Shown here piece by piece: positions 48,406 to 59,909 of a DNA stretch of 64,000 nucleotides (positions within the stretch are counted from its first letter, which is position 1; every line of letters begins with the position of its first letter). The notes under the pieces are model-generated. The model saw nothing but the letters and a program-made list of their open reading frames with translations. It ran no database searches and was not told where the DNA came from. Where the stretch lies: assembly GCA_023374025.1 (NCBI GenBank), contig SIJG01000033.1, forward strand, positions 717,239-781,238, read 5' to 3'. A program made the translations under genes and the position numbers. Origin of the DNA: Heterodera schachtii (Eukaryota > Nematoda > Chromadorea > Rhabditida > Heteroderidae).

Positions 48406-48830
48406 CCGTGGTTGGTCGACCGACGAAAAGTGCAAATTTGGGCGACCGACGAAAAGTGCAAAATTTGCTAAATTTTTGACTAAATCAACACATAACTTTT
48501 CTCAGACGGAACCAAATTGCACAATCTTGGTCTCATACGATAGCCCTTGGATTGCGTTATTAGCTTGCCAAATTTCAAAAAATTTTATTAAGTTTTTCAA
48601 ATGTTATGACAATTTTCCAGTTTTTGGCTTGAACTTTTGAAAAACTTAATAAAATTTTTTGAAATTTGGCAAGCTAATAACGCAATCCAAGGGCTATCGT
48701 ATGAGACCAAGATTGTGCAATTTGGTTCCGTCTGAGAAAAGTTATGTGTTGATTTAGTCAAAAATTTAGCAAATTTTGCACTTTTCGTCGGTCGCCCAAA
48801 TTTGCACTTTTCGTCGGTTGACATAGCACC
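48406..48830. mobile_element. Foldback element 1, 425 bp palindrome
   Basis: Arms at about 48420-48601 and 48635-48818 are near-perfect inverted copies with a loop of about 33 bases. The right terminus is TGACATAGCACC. CTGCCGGC flanks both sides (48398-48405 and 48831-48838), an 8-bp target duplication. There is no coding capacity. The arms contain ATACGATAGCCC-type words shared with foldback element 2. Confidence 0.85.
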
Positions 48831-48838
48831 CTGCCGGC

Positions 48839-50762
48839 CCCATGTTAAAAATTTCTTTTTGGAAAAGCGGGCCGCAAAAACATTTTTATTGATTTTTATT
48901 TGGAATAAATTTTTCAAAATGTTAATTTTTGACCCGAAATAATGATTTTTGTAGGCCAAATGCTAATTTTTAAATTTTTCAGTTGGGAACCCTATTTAAA
49001 TAATACCAAAGTTATATTTGTTGGATGACAAATTCTAATGTTATAACTTTTGGCGCCAAAATGACCAGCGCCAAAGTGGGCGGTTCCCCCCTGGGCGGCG
49101 GTACCCCCTCCAATCCAAATCTTGATATGGTATTTTTATGGGGGCGGGGATAATGGAAAAGTACCAAAATGTCAAAAGCACTCACCGCTTTCCACTCCTC
49201 CTTCCATTTCATGACACGTACATGCAGAAGAGTTTCAAGCAGTTTGCAGGACGTAAGCACATTGGAAAAGCGGCATATTGGGCGGGGACAAAGGGAGAAA
49301 TTTCGAAGAAAAGTTCACGTGGAAGGTATTTGCGGATCATAAATTGCTTTTGGCGGTAATTATTGAGAGTTTTTGGAGTTAATTATTTTTGTTATGACGA
49401 ATAATGAATGGCGCCACCACTAGGAATGGGATGCGACTAATAAAAATAAATAATATTTTTTAATAATATTCTGGCAAAAGAATTTCTTTTGTGCAATCAA
49501 TAGAGTTTGCGGTATAAAAAAATAAAGGCCTTACTTTCCATTGGTTCATCCTTTTGGATTTTCTGACAAATTATTTATGCGTGGATATGCATCTGTTGTG
49601 ACTGATGACAAATTCATTTGTAATAATAATCTATCGTACAAAGGTTAATGTAAGATGTAATTGACCAAAAAGTAACAAGAAATATACATGCTTCTGTTTT
49701 CTATTTTTCAATTTATAATTAAATATAGTTTTTTTAAAGATTTGTATTAGGAACTATGTCCGGCGGTGCCAATCGTCAGTATTAGCCATTGATTTTGGTC
49801 ATTGATTATTGCTCACAAATCAGCTGATCATCTTTGTTAGTGAACAGTTAGATGTCAGTTGTCGTCACAAATTACACGTTGAAATATATCTATTAAGCCA
49901 CTCAAAATTTCTAACAAAAATTGCCATAATTCTTGATATCATTCGATAGCCCGAAGAATTCTCTAGTAGCTTGCAAATTTCAAAAATTTTTTTGTTAAGA
50001 TTGATCAAACTTATTGCCAAAAGTACACCATGAACCAGCTTTCAAATATTTGCTTATGCTGGCCACCGCTTTTTCGAAATACCAGGAGGTATTCGAAAAA
50101 GCATGACGACTTTAAACAAAATTTATGCGGCGCATTTTTTTGTGGGTATATGTGACCCACAAAAAAGTTGATGGGACGACGTAAGAATCTCTTTGGACTC
50201 GGTTTTCTGCAAACCAAAAAATAAATAAATAATTTTTTTTTGGCTGTCCATTTTTCGAATGTTTTATTTATTTTTTCGAATGTTTTTTTAATTTTATTTT
50301 TCCCTGACCGACCGTTTAAGTTGTCGAGTCAACTCAAAGATTTGTTTCTGAATTAAGCATTATTAATTGGAATTAAGAAATGCATTTTCGTTTTACCATT
50401 TTCAAAAATAATAAATAAAATAGAAATATTTACAATAATTGCTTTGATTTGTGAATTAACTTTCGTTTATTAAAAGTAAATAATGTTGAATAAAAACAAG
50501 ATTTTACGAATTTTTTGATCGAAATTCAAAAATCTTAAGGGAAATTCCTGCGGTGCCGAAAAGCTCGGCGGAGTCGCCAAATGGAGAGGCAAAGGAAAAG
50601 TGAGTGAAAAGACAAATCACGGATATTTTTTTCTTTTCGGAAATCGAATATTTGGCACATTGCAATTCGGATTTCGAATCTATCCAATATTTTGAATTTA
50701 AATTCGACCATTGTCCTCTCCGCCCCTCCTCTTTTCTTTCGTTTTGCTCCCATAATGCCGAA
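48839..50762. other. Intergenic stretch with foldback-arm relics
   Basis: A solo arm-like copy with TTGATATCATTCGATAGCCC lies at about 49934. A short coding-like patch at 49138-49359 has GT and AG sites on both strands, but I cannot assign it. Nothing else is supported. Confidence 0.35.
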
Positions 50763-51597
50763 ATGTCTTTGCCTCTGCCAATGTTCCCTTCCCCTTCTCT
50801 TTTGGCATGTTTTCCTCCGCTTTTCAGCTGCTTGCCGGAGGATGCGTTCTGTGCTCGGAATGCGCTCTCTCCGCAGTGTTTGCGTTGCGATTTTCCGTCC
50901 GTTTGTCCTCTTGGTGACTTCATTGTCGTCATTTGTACTCCGTCCGCCGCCTTTGTCAATTGCGCTGGCGACGGCGTCGTCCCGCGTGCCAATGTCCCCG
51001 CCGTTGTACGCCTTCAAGCAAAGTGCCGTTTCTGTTGGCAGCTCGAACAGAGCGAAATTGTGTGTGAGGAGCGGAAGAACTGCTCGACCAACGAGTTGAC
51101 ACTGTACAGGACCAAGTGCTGGGCGAAACCGAACGCAATTTGTGCGGGGCGGAGGCATTTCTTCAAAAATGTCCGGTGCGTCATCGATCAGCAGCCTGAC
51201 TTTGTTGATGATGATGATCCTTTTTTCGTTTTTCCATTGTCAGTTGGCATTGGACGAGTGGGCACAGCTGGCGGAAGACGCTTTTTCTGTCCTTCACTCT
51301 CGGCGGGTTGGGCGTTGACAGGTGGTGAAAAGGGGCAAAAGAGTGGAACGGTTGTGCCAAATTTTTTCGCTTAGGTTTATTTGGGCCATTGGAAAAGTGC
51401 CATCGGAAAACTGTGAGTATTTTTTAGGCACTAAATAATTATTTTTAAAATATCGGTCGGAAAAAAATGAAAAATTTCTCAATGTTCTCTGATTTCGAAG
51501 GTTCTCTTTCGGTGATGTTGGCGTGTGGACACTTCTCGACATTGTGCTCATTGCCTTCGGTTACATTCAGCCCGCTGCTGAATCGCTTTACATTTAA
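50763..51597 (+). CDS. TM2 domain protein, TM2D3/almondex-like
   Basis: Four exons: 50763-51175, 51244-51321, 51375-51412 and 51501-51597. A signal peptide (MSLPLPMFPSPSLLACFPPL) leads to a cysteine-rich ectodomain (QAKCRFCWQLEQSEIVC, KCWAKPNAICAGRRHFFKN). The TM2 module follows: HWTSGHSWRKTLFLSFTLGG, the DR of the DRF loop, YLGHWKSAIGKL and FGDVGVWTLLDIVLIAFGYI, ending ESLYI at the stop. This order and the C-terminal SLYI are those of TM2D3, a two-pass membrane protein linked to Notch signalling in flies. At the start of exon 3 the reading is one base short: a T appears to be missing from the TTT run after AGG, where the family has RFYLG. I think this is a homopolymer indel in the sequence and not a dead gene, as all else is conserved. 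Confidence 0.82.
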
Positions 51598-52122
51598 AAG
51601 AAAAGCAAATTGTTTTCCATTAAGTTGTATCAACTTCAGTGGTTAATTTATTTAAAATTGTGCCTTTTTTGAACAAATTCAAAAATTTTGGCTTCGCTTC
51701 TCTCAACTCAAAGGGTGGCCAAAGGGATTGAGAAAATTGTCCAAATTTTAATGCTTATTGAGTAAATAATTTTTTTCTTTCAATTGTTCTCTGTCCTTCC
51801 GTCACTTCTGTCGTTCTTTTTGTTTTGTTTTCTTTATTTTATAAATTTTCCACGTTTTGCCACTCTCTTCGTAAACAGCTTCTCCTTCCCCCTCCGCCAC
51901 ATCCCGTGACCCTTCCGCCCCCGGGGGCAATATATTTAGCCAACAATTAACCACCACAATAAAAGCCATTGAACCCGTTTCACAGCGCCATTCATTCCCA
52001 GCGGCACAACGAAAGGGTGCCGAATTTGGCCATTTGTTAGCCCATTGGAACCCATCCGAAAATTTGTTGAAAGCTTTTGCTGCCCTGTCACCCACCCATT
52101 GATCCCTCTTACTGTTTCCCTT

Positions 52123-52134
52123 CCCCCCCCCCCC
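52123..52134 (+). repeat. Poly(C) tract
   Basis: Twelve C in a row lie in the C-rich region upstream of the IgLON gene (51598-52514). No gene is seen in that region. Confidence 0.8.
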
Positions 52135-52514
52135 TCTTAGTCCCCTCGGGGCACTGATCTGTCCACCCCCGTTTCTGTCTAGCCCTCTCCTCTCCGCCCA
52201 CTCTCTCGTCATGCCCTCTCTCCGTCCCTTTGGCATTGCTTTGACTCCGCCCCCTCCCCCGGCCCTTTGCCGTGTTCCGTTTCACTTCCAAATTTCCCCT
52301 CCGGCGAATGTCGGCAGACGGAGACCACCGTCCATTGCTTTTGCGCTGAAATTCTCCCCTCCCCCATTATTTTTTGTGCCATTCTTTGCATCGAATGCAT
52401 CACCACAACAACCAGCAGTTCAATTCCGTCCTGTCTTTCGAATTGGTCACTCTCCGCCGTCGCATTTCTTCGTCGGCACCGGCGGCGGTGCCATCCCTCC
52501 GCCTATTCTCGGCC

Positions 52515-55500
52515 ATGTCCGCCACAATTCGTTGGTCAGTAGAAGTGTTTGTGCTGTGGCTGTTGCTGACCGGTCATTTCGCAGGTAAAGGTTCCCTGTT
52601 GACCTCTCTCCCTTTCCCACAATTTCGGCTGTCGCCGCCGATGAGTGAGAAAACAAAACAAATTATTATTATTTATTGCCTGTAGGGATTGGGGGCGGGG
52701 CAATTAGCAATTAATTATCCGTTTATTTATTAATGATGGCATGTCACTAAAGCAGCTGAATGTGTGATACATTTAATTTACATAAAAGTTGATATGAGGG
52801 CCGACAAAATCATTTCTGATCGATCAGTCGTTTGATCACTTGCTCAATGGTTTATCTTTGTTTTGCTCTTTTTCTGATCAGTCCTCTCAATTTTCCTTCA
52901 ACTACTCTTTCGCCTCTCTTTCACTTCCAACTTTTTGACATTTCCGTCGGATTGCATTAAGTGAATTTTGTTGCGTTTTATGTATTGGCATTGGCATCAG
53001 CTCAGCTTCATTATTTCGTCTCCATGCACAGTGACACTGACTATAATTTGCATTCCCACGGGGCGCCACGGCAAGGCGGGGGGGGGGGGGGGAGCGGGAA
53101 TTTGACAAAATTGGGGAAGGGGGGGGGAGAGACCGAAATTATTTTCCTTTAAAAAAACTTCTTCTTTTTTTTTTGCACTTTGTCTCAAATCTTCTGCGCA
53201 CTTTCTCATTACAAAAATATCCCTTTTTTCGGCTGCTGATGCCAGTTTTTTGTTTGAGTTCGTTCGCATTTCGTCACCGACTCATCGCCCGAGGGCTCTT
53301 CTCGGGGGAGCGGGGGGGGGGGGGGGGGGGGCGGAAGGGGTGAATAGCCGGGCCCCTCTCCCACCTGCTTTTATCCTCAATTCCTCCCTCACCCAATGTG
53401 TGTGTCGTCCCATCGCCAAATTCCCCCACTTTCACGCATATTCATCCAATTCCCCCCCCCCCCCCCTTTTCTCTCCCCCAAAATTCGCATGAATGGGTCA
53501 CCGTTTCATCGGCCAAATTCCCCTCGCTTTGGCTTTTCCCTCATTTCTCTGTCAACTTCTATTTTTGAGTTAAATAATTTCAAAATAGGCATACAAAATG
53601 CCACTTTTTCAGTGTGCGTTCGGGCCAATCGGTCGCCCAAAATTTTGGACAATTCCATGCAAAATGTGACGGCAATGCGCGGGGACACGGTGGAATTTCG
53701 CTGTCGAGTGGAAAATGGGGCAAAAAGCAAAGTGAGAAAGAGAAGAGAGAGAAGAGAGAAAGGGAGAGGCGGCGGGGGGGGGGGGGGGGAATTCGGAATT
53801 GCAGCGAAATAACCCTAATTAATTGACCATTAGCAGGTGGTCTTCTTTAGCGACGAATTGCCGCCCAAATTAGTCGCATACGACGAATCGATGTTAAGAC
53901 GAACAGACAAATACGAACTGTTGGCCCGAGTGAATGGAGGAGACAAAGAATGGATACTGAGGATAAGGGACGTTCAGGTAGGAAAAGTCGGACAATCAAA
54001 GCGGGAGGAATTAAGAAAGTGCAAAGCATTCGAGACTCTTGCTGTTGGGTGTCGAAGACCCGAAAAAAGTCCGAGGGAATAAATGATACGAAAGATTTCA
54101 CCGAACTCGGAAAATTGTAGGAGGACGACGCCGGAATGTACAACTGTCAGCTGAACACGAACCCTGTGCTCAGCAGGAGGGGCTTTTTGGAGCTGCGCAT
54201 TCCGCCGTCCATCTCGCGCAGTTTGACCCCTGTGGCGATCGAAGTGCGCGAGGGGAACAACTTGACGATGACATGCACAGCGAATGGCAATCCGAAGCCA
54301 GCCATTGTGTGGCGCCGGTCGGACCGGCGCATCATTCGCTGCAACGAAGCGGACGGATACGGAGGTGGGCGGGGGGCGAACCTGAGGGGGAATTGGGACT
54401 GATCGGTGGCGATTCCGATCACTTCCTAGCCAAATTGAGCGATCCAAGAAAAGGGATGGGTTGTTGTTTTTGGCCTTGAGTTCAATTGTTTTTCGCAGAA
54501 ACTGTGCACAAAGGGGCCGAATTGCCATTGAGCCGAGTCAGCCGAAGGCATATGGGCGAGGTGGGGGAGAAGAAGCGCGCAGCATTTGCCTCCTTCTTAA
54601 GCGATCCATTTTTAGTATTTTTGCGTGGCATCCAATGGCATTCCCCCGGACGAAACTTGGGCCATTAAATTGCACGTTTTATGTGAGTGGCAGCGACGGG
54701 TTGGGGTGGAAACAGAAATGGAGTTGAAAAAGGAATTAAAAGTCCTTCTCCCCTTTCCATGTCAATTACTCCCCCCCCCCCGTTTAGTTGAGCCCGTCGT
54801 TGTCCCCCAATCGGTGGTCGCCGAAGCACCGCTAAATGCGCGGGTGGTGCGCATTGCGTGCACCGTCGAGGCATGGCCCACGCCGAACGTCGTTTGGTTG
54901 TTCGACGGACAACTGCTGCACAACTCATCCCGTTACGGCACCGTTCGTAATTGGCACTGACCCTCCCCCTCAAATTATCTCTGGCAACATTCGTCATTTT
55001 TGTTTCAAAATTCCCTTTTTTGACTATGGCATTTTGCCCTTTTCTCGGGTCTCTAAATTTGAAATTTCGTCCGATTTTCAAAATATTTTCTCAGAATGTT
55101 CGGTCCCTTCCCTTTTTCTGGAGGAACAATCCGTCGCTAATCGCTACAAATCGGTGCACATTTTGGAGATTAGAAATGCGCAGAAAGAACAGTTTGGCGT
55201 GTACAAATGTATGGCCAGCAATGATTACGGAAGTCATTTCGGCGAAATTCGACTGATCGGTGAGAGAAAAAAAAAGAACGAACTTTAGCTATAATTTAAA
55301 ACAAAATATTTTTAAAAAATTAGAAATTTGAGGAGTCATTCAAATTAATTAACCCTTTCATTTAAATACATCCATTTTGTTAATTGGCCTTAATTAGTTC
55401 GATTGCTTGTCCAAATCCCTTCAGAAGTTCCGCGCCAGCAATTGGTCGACCATTCGCCGGTCGCTTCTCTCAGCGAAGGTCAGTGCTTAACAATTGAACA

Positions 55501-56957
55501 AATTGAGGTTTTTTTTGCACAAAGGCACAATCACAAAAACACTTAACAGGAAACTTTGGCATTTGGGCCTCTTTTTTATTTGGTACTTTCGACACTTTGA
55601 TCAATCGATCACTGATCACTCATCAAAAAATATAGCATCAAATAAAGCCCATCCATTCATCACACTTTCCCCTACTTTCCCCCCCCCCCCCTACACTTTT
55701 CCCGTGCACTGCTGACCATTGTTCCGTTGCTCTCCTCGCGCAGGTTTGGGCGTCAGTCCGGACGACGAAGTGGGCGATGACGTGCAATGCGACCATGGCG
55801 TGGCGTCGTCCCTGGACGGGTGGCATGGTAACGGAGTGCCGCGGCAAATAATCTTATCTCCACAAAATGGTGCTGAGCCGTTATAAAAAAAGCCATCAAA
55901 AAGGCGTTATAAAAAAAAACCATCAAATGAAAATTTCGAAATAAAAACTATCTGTAACTTTTGTCAACGTCTACCAAATTAGACATTCTTGATATCATTC
56001 GATAGCCCTAACATTTCTCTATTTGCTCACCTAAATTTCAAAAAATTCGGCCAAGGTTAAGCAAAGTTATGGCCATAAGTACACATGTGGCCAGGTTTTC
56101 GAATATTTTTGGCCATAACTTTTTTGAAACCTAACGAAATTTTTTGGAATTTTGCAGGCTAATAGAGGACATCTAGGGCTATCGAATGATATCAAGATCA
56201 CTTTATTTTCTTGTTCTAAGAATGTTTTGATCAGAATTTTTGATGATCAAAATAATTTTATTTTTAATTAAAAAATTTCTGTTAGAAATTATTTTGATTT
56301 TTTATTTTCTTGCTATTATTCGATAGCCCTAGGTGTCCTCTATTAGCCTGCAAAATTTCAAAAAATTTCGTTAGGTTTCAAAAAAGTTATGGACAAAAAT
56401 ATCCGAAAACCTGGCCACACATGTACTTATGGCCATAACTGCTCAACCTTGGCCAAATTTTTTGAAATTTAGGTGAGCTAATAGAGAAATGTTAGGGCTA
56501 TCGAATGATATCAAGAATGTCTAATTTGGTAGACGTTGACAAAAGTTACAGATAGTTTTTTGTTCGAAATTTTCATTTGATGGTTTTTTTTATAACGCCC
56601 TTTTTGATGGCTTTTTTATAATGACATAGCACCCACAAAATGATCTAATTAGATTATCCTTTTAAGTTTTGTCTGGGCTCCATCTTTTCTTTTCTCTCTC
56701 TCATTCTCTGGTATCTCTGTTTCACTTTCCTTTCTTTCTCTCTCACTTTTCGCTCTCCTTTCTCGTCTTTCTCACCCTTCTCTCTCTCTCTCTCTTCCCC
56801 TTAATTTCTCTAACTTTCGCCCCCTCTCTATTTCCGTAAATCACCCCTATATTCAGGTGATGCCGTCGTAGCTGTGCCATCTCCGAAAATTGCGCTGACT
56901 TTTTTCACTTTGGCCTTTGCCGTCTGGCCCATAATTTTGCTGCTGCTCTTCTCTTAG
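52515..56957 (+). CDS. GPI-anchored three-Ig-domain protein (IgLON/lachesin-like)
   Basis: Eleven exons with consistent phases: 52515-52584, 53613-53731, 53837-53977, 54121-54364, 54499-54560, 54616-54682, 54788-54946, 55095-55259, 55425-55478, 55744-55827 and 56857-56957, 421 residues. The signal peptide is MSATIRWSVEVFVLWLLLTG. Ig1 has RGDTVEFRCRV and WILRIRDVQEDDAGMYNCQ with NTNP. Ig2 has EGNNLTMTCTANGNPKPAIV then WRRSD and HMGEYFCVASNGIPP. Ig3 has RIACTVEAWPTPNVVWLFDG and FGVYKCMASNDYGS. A spacer and a hydrophobic end (LAFAVWPIILLLLFS) without a cytosolic tail indicate a GPI anchor. The set matches lachesin, IgLON and nematode RIG-5-like neuronal adhesion proteins that act at the cell surface. 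Introns carry several G or C runs, and the last one holds a foldback transposon. Confidence 0.9.
53312..53331 (+). repeat. Poly(G) tract, 20 bases
   Basis: This is the longest of many G or C runs in the window. It lies in the first intron of the IgLON-like gene, which also has runs at 53078 (G15), 53452 (C15) and, in the next intron, 53774 (G16). Confidence 0.85.
55869..56633. mobile_element. Foldback element 2, 765 bp palindrome
   Basis: Long inverted arms, about 55869-56230 and 56285-56633, almost fill the element. Ends are GGTGCT and AGCACC, with TTATAAAA just inside. Both flanks carry CACAAAAT (55861-55868 and 56634-56641), an 8-bp target duplication. It is inserted in the last intron of the IgLON-like gene. 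The arms repeat TTGATATCATTCGATAGCCC and TTATGGCCATAA-type words, as in element 1. No ORF is present. Confidence 0.9.
56688..56830 (+). repeat. CT-rich tract in the last IgLON intron
   Basis: A pyrimidine-rich stretch with short (TC)n runs lies upstream of the final acceptor at 56856. It may help splicing across the enlarged intron, which is inference. Confidence 0.6.
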
Positions 56958-58725
56958 CAACAATATTTTACAAATTATCTCTTTTATCCGTTGTGTTTCC
57001 ATTTGATGTGGTGTCTATAGAAATTAATTGCTCATTATTTCTTATTTTCTGACTGTCTGTTTATGTTAGTGCCTCTGATCACTCTGCTCAACTTTAGCTC
57101 CGCCCCTTTTCGTAATGTGGCACATATCCTAGCGATCACCTCTATTCATTCTTTTAACCGAGATCACCTCTCGATCCCCTCCCCTTCCGTCATGTACGGG
57201 TCGGGGTCCCTTTCCCCTTTACTTCATTACGTTAGCATATCGTACCTTATGGGATATCTGCCTTCGGAATAAAGGACATTATTCCATGTGTATATTATTA
57301 TTATTTTACGGGGAAATTAGTGCCCAACATTAGAAACTGACATCACACCGAAATCATGGAGGTCCCGTCACAGGACTGTGGGGGAATAGTTTTATAAAAT
57401 ATTTAGTAAATTAATTAATAAGTTGATTAAAAAAAAAGAGAATAAAAGCAGAAGCAATTTGAAAACAAGGAAAGAAAGTATAAAACAAAGAATGGCAAAA
57501 AGCCAAGGGCAAAAATTGTATATTGCAAAGCCCAATAATGAAACGCTTAAACATCAGTTGCCAAATTGGGCTATGATAAATAATTATAAGAATTATCGAC
57601 AAATGGAATTAAACGCACAACAAAAGCGGAATGAAAAGCAAATCCAAGTCCGGATGAAATTGGGCCTGAATGAAAAAAGAATTTACACACAGCGTTGGAA
57701 ACTGAGCCCCTAAATACAATTTTCGGAAATCATTTTTGGAGGTTTTTTTGCCAATCAAATTAGATGCTTCTGATATCATTCAAAAGCTCTTGATGAGGAG
57801 AAGCTTTTTCTAAGCAAAAGTTAAGCAATTTGTTAAGTTAGAACTTTTGAGTTTGACTATAGACAAAAATAAATTCATATAGAAAAATGCAGATTTTTTT
57901 TTCTCTATCGGTATGCAGAATTTGAAGCGGATTTAACATTTGGAAAAAAAGTTAAACATCACGTAGTAAATTAAGTTTTTCTCAAATAACAGAGATAAAA
58001 TATTACGCCAAAATGAGAGATGTTTTTTTCTCTGCACTCTCTATTTATTGGTACACATCTCTTTTTTTTGTACGGTGTGTACATGGCCGCAAGAGCGAAA
58101 AGCTCAGAAAATGGCAAAAACAGAGCTTGAAGAAAAATGCCAATAAAAGTTTAAATAAAAAACTTATCGAATGAACAGTCAAATGTTGACATAAAGTTGA
58201 TACACCCTTTCGCCTATTTACTCGCTAATCTTACATTCATTATTTGGCAATAATATTCAGGTTAAATGAATAAAGGAATTTTAAAGAAAATGACGAATAT
58301 CACGTGGAAAGCAAATTTGGGGAAATTATAATTTATAAATATATATTTAATTAGTTTAAAATTAAAAAGTAGGTAATAAATCAGTTAAAAGGACGAATGG
58401 TCTTTGGCCAATAGCTTAGTTCCTTGTTTATGAAAAAGGGTGCCGAAAGATGGCTGACGTTCGCATGTCAGGTGCTGACAGAGCGATCGGAAGAGCTGTC
58501 GGAGAAAAATTTCGAGAGATGTGAGGAATGGGGAGTAATTAATTACCAGACGCTTACTTAAGAAGCAAATTGAGTAAATAAATTGAAGAAAAGTAAAACA
58601 AATAAAGAAGGAATTTGGTGTTGAAAAATAAATTTTGATAAAAACAAAGCAATTAATTTAGTCGGCCGACTGATCACATGAGAATTTGAAATTAAAACAA
58701 GAAGTTGAAAGTTCATGGTCCAAAC
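56958..58725. other. Intergenic stretch
   Basis: An open frame 57423-57713 encodes a lysine-rich 96-residue product, but I see no family, promoter or splice support. A foldback-arm relic lies near 57770. No gene is called. Confidence 0.35.
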
Positions 58726-59554
58726 CAGGGATGGCACGGAATTCCGATTTCCGACTTCCGATTTCCGACATTTTTGGGGTCGGAATTCCGATTTCCGATT
58801 TCCGAAAAAATTTTGGTCGTCGGAATTCCGACTTCCGATTTCCGAAATTTTTGATGAAAAGTCGGAAATTTTCGGAAATTAAAAAAAAAAATTTTTTTTT
58901 TTAAATTAGTAATTTTTGTATAATTTCTGTTAATAAATTGAACTGAAATTTTCAAAATTTTTCCGGCGGCGCCTATCGGCACCGCCGGATCCTAATAAAC
59001 CTTAATTTTCTTGCAATATTTGCTAAAAATTACAACTTTTGTAATTTTTTAGACAAAATATGTTAACAAATCGCATAAAAAATTACAAAATTTTCCCGGC
59101 GGCGCCTATCGGCACCGCCGGACCCCCCCCCCCCCCATGTTCCCAAAAAGTTTTTGAAAAAGCGCGCCGTAAAAAACGTGTAAATAATCACCCCTTTTCC
59201 CAAAAATGTTCTAAAATTTTGCAAAAATACATAAAAAAAGATTTTGATAAAATCATTGAATAATTTTTCAAGCAAAATATTCAAATAATCAAAAACATTT
59301 TTGAAATCACCATTTACTTGTAAGAATTTAAAAAATTAGCCTATTAAAATATTTAGAAAATTTTTAGTTTTGTATTTTTGAAAAATTTCCGATTTCCGAT
59401 TTCCGACGTTTTTGGGGTCGGAATTCCGATTTCCGATTTCCGAAAATTTTTGGGGCCTCGGAATTCCGATTTCCGATTTCCGAAAATTTTTTGACCCCCG
59501 GAATTCTGATTTCCGATTTCCGAAAATTTTTGGGGCCTCGGAATGCCATCCCTG
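58726..59554. mobile_element. hAT-like non-autonomous element, 829 bp
   Basis: Inverted ends are CAGGGATGGCA and TGCCATCCCTG. The flanks GTCCAAAC (58718-58725) and GTCTAAAC (59555-59562) differ at one base, as expected for an aged 8-bp target duplication. Both terminal zones are filled with GGAATTCCGATTTCC words. The centre has two hairpin copies, GGCGCCTATCGGCACCGCC, near 58965 and 59096, and a C15 run. No transposase. Confidence 0.85.
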
Positions 59555-59909
59555 GTCTAAACATTATCGTGCGTTAGTCAAAAATTTTTGGGTCCCAGGT
59601 TCGAATCCTCTGCATGCTAATACATTTACATTTTTATTTTGGTTTTTTATGCAGTCAATTATTAAAAATATTTTTTTTCATTCAGAAATCCCACGGGCAC
59701 CTGGCGACCTTCCTTTGTGAGAAATTTCGACAGTGAACTATTTCGAAAATTTCACTGTTTTACTTATTTTTGAAAATGCTATTATTTAGAATAATTTTAC
59801 CTTATTTCGTTTTCAAATTCCTTATTTAAAATTAAATACATTTCATTCTAAGAATTGGTCGAAATTTCTCCGTGTCGAAAATATTCAGTGTCTAATTTAC
59901 CCTTGCCGC

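Noticed and set aside
57423..57713. Lysine-rich 96-residue ORF
   Set aside because: No promoter, splice or family support; the composition follows the AT-rich, purine-rich DNA.
59570..59625. tRNA gene suggested by GGTTCGAATCC
   Set aside because: Only a B box is present. No matching acceptor, D or anticodon stems can be formed.
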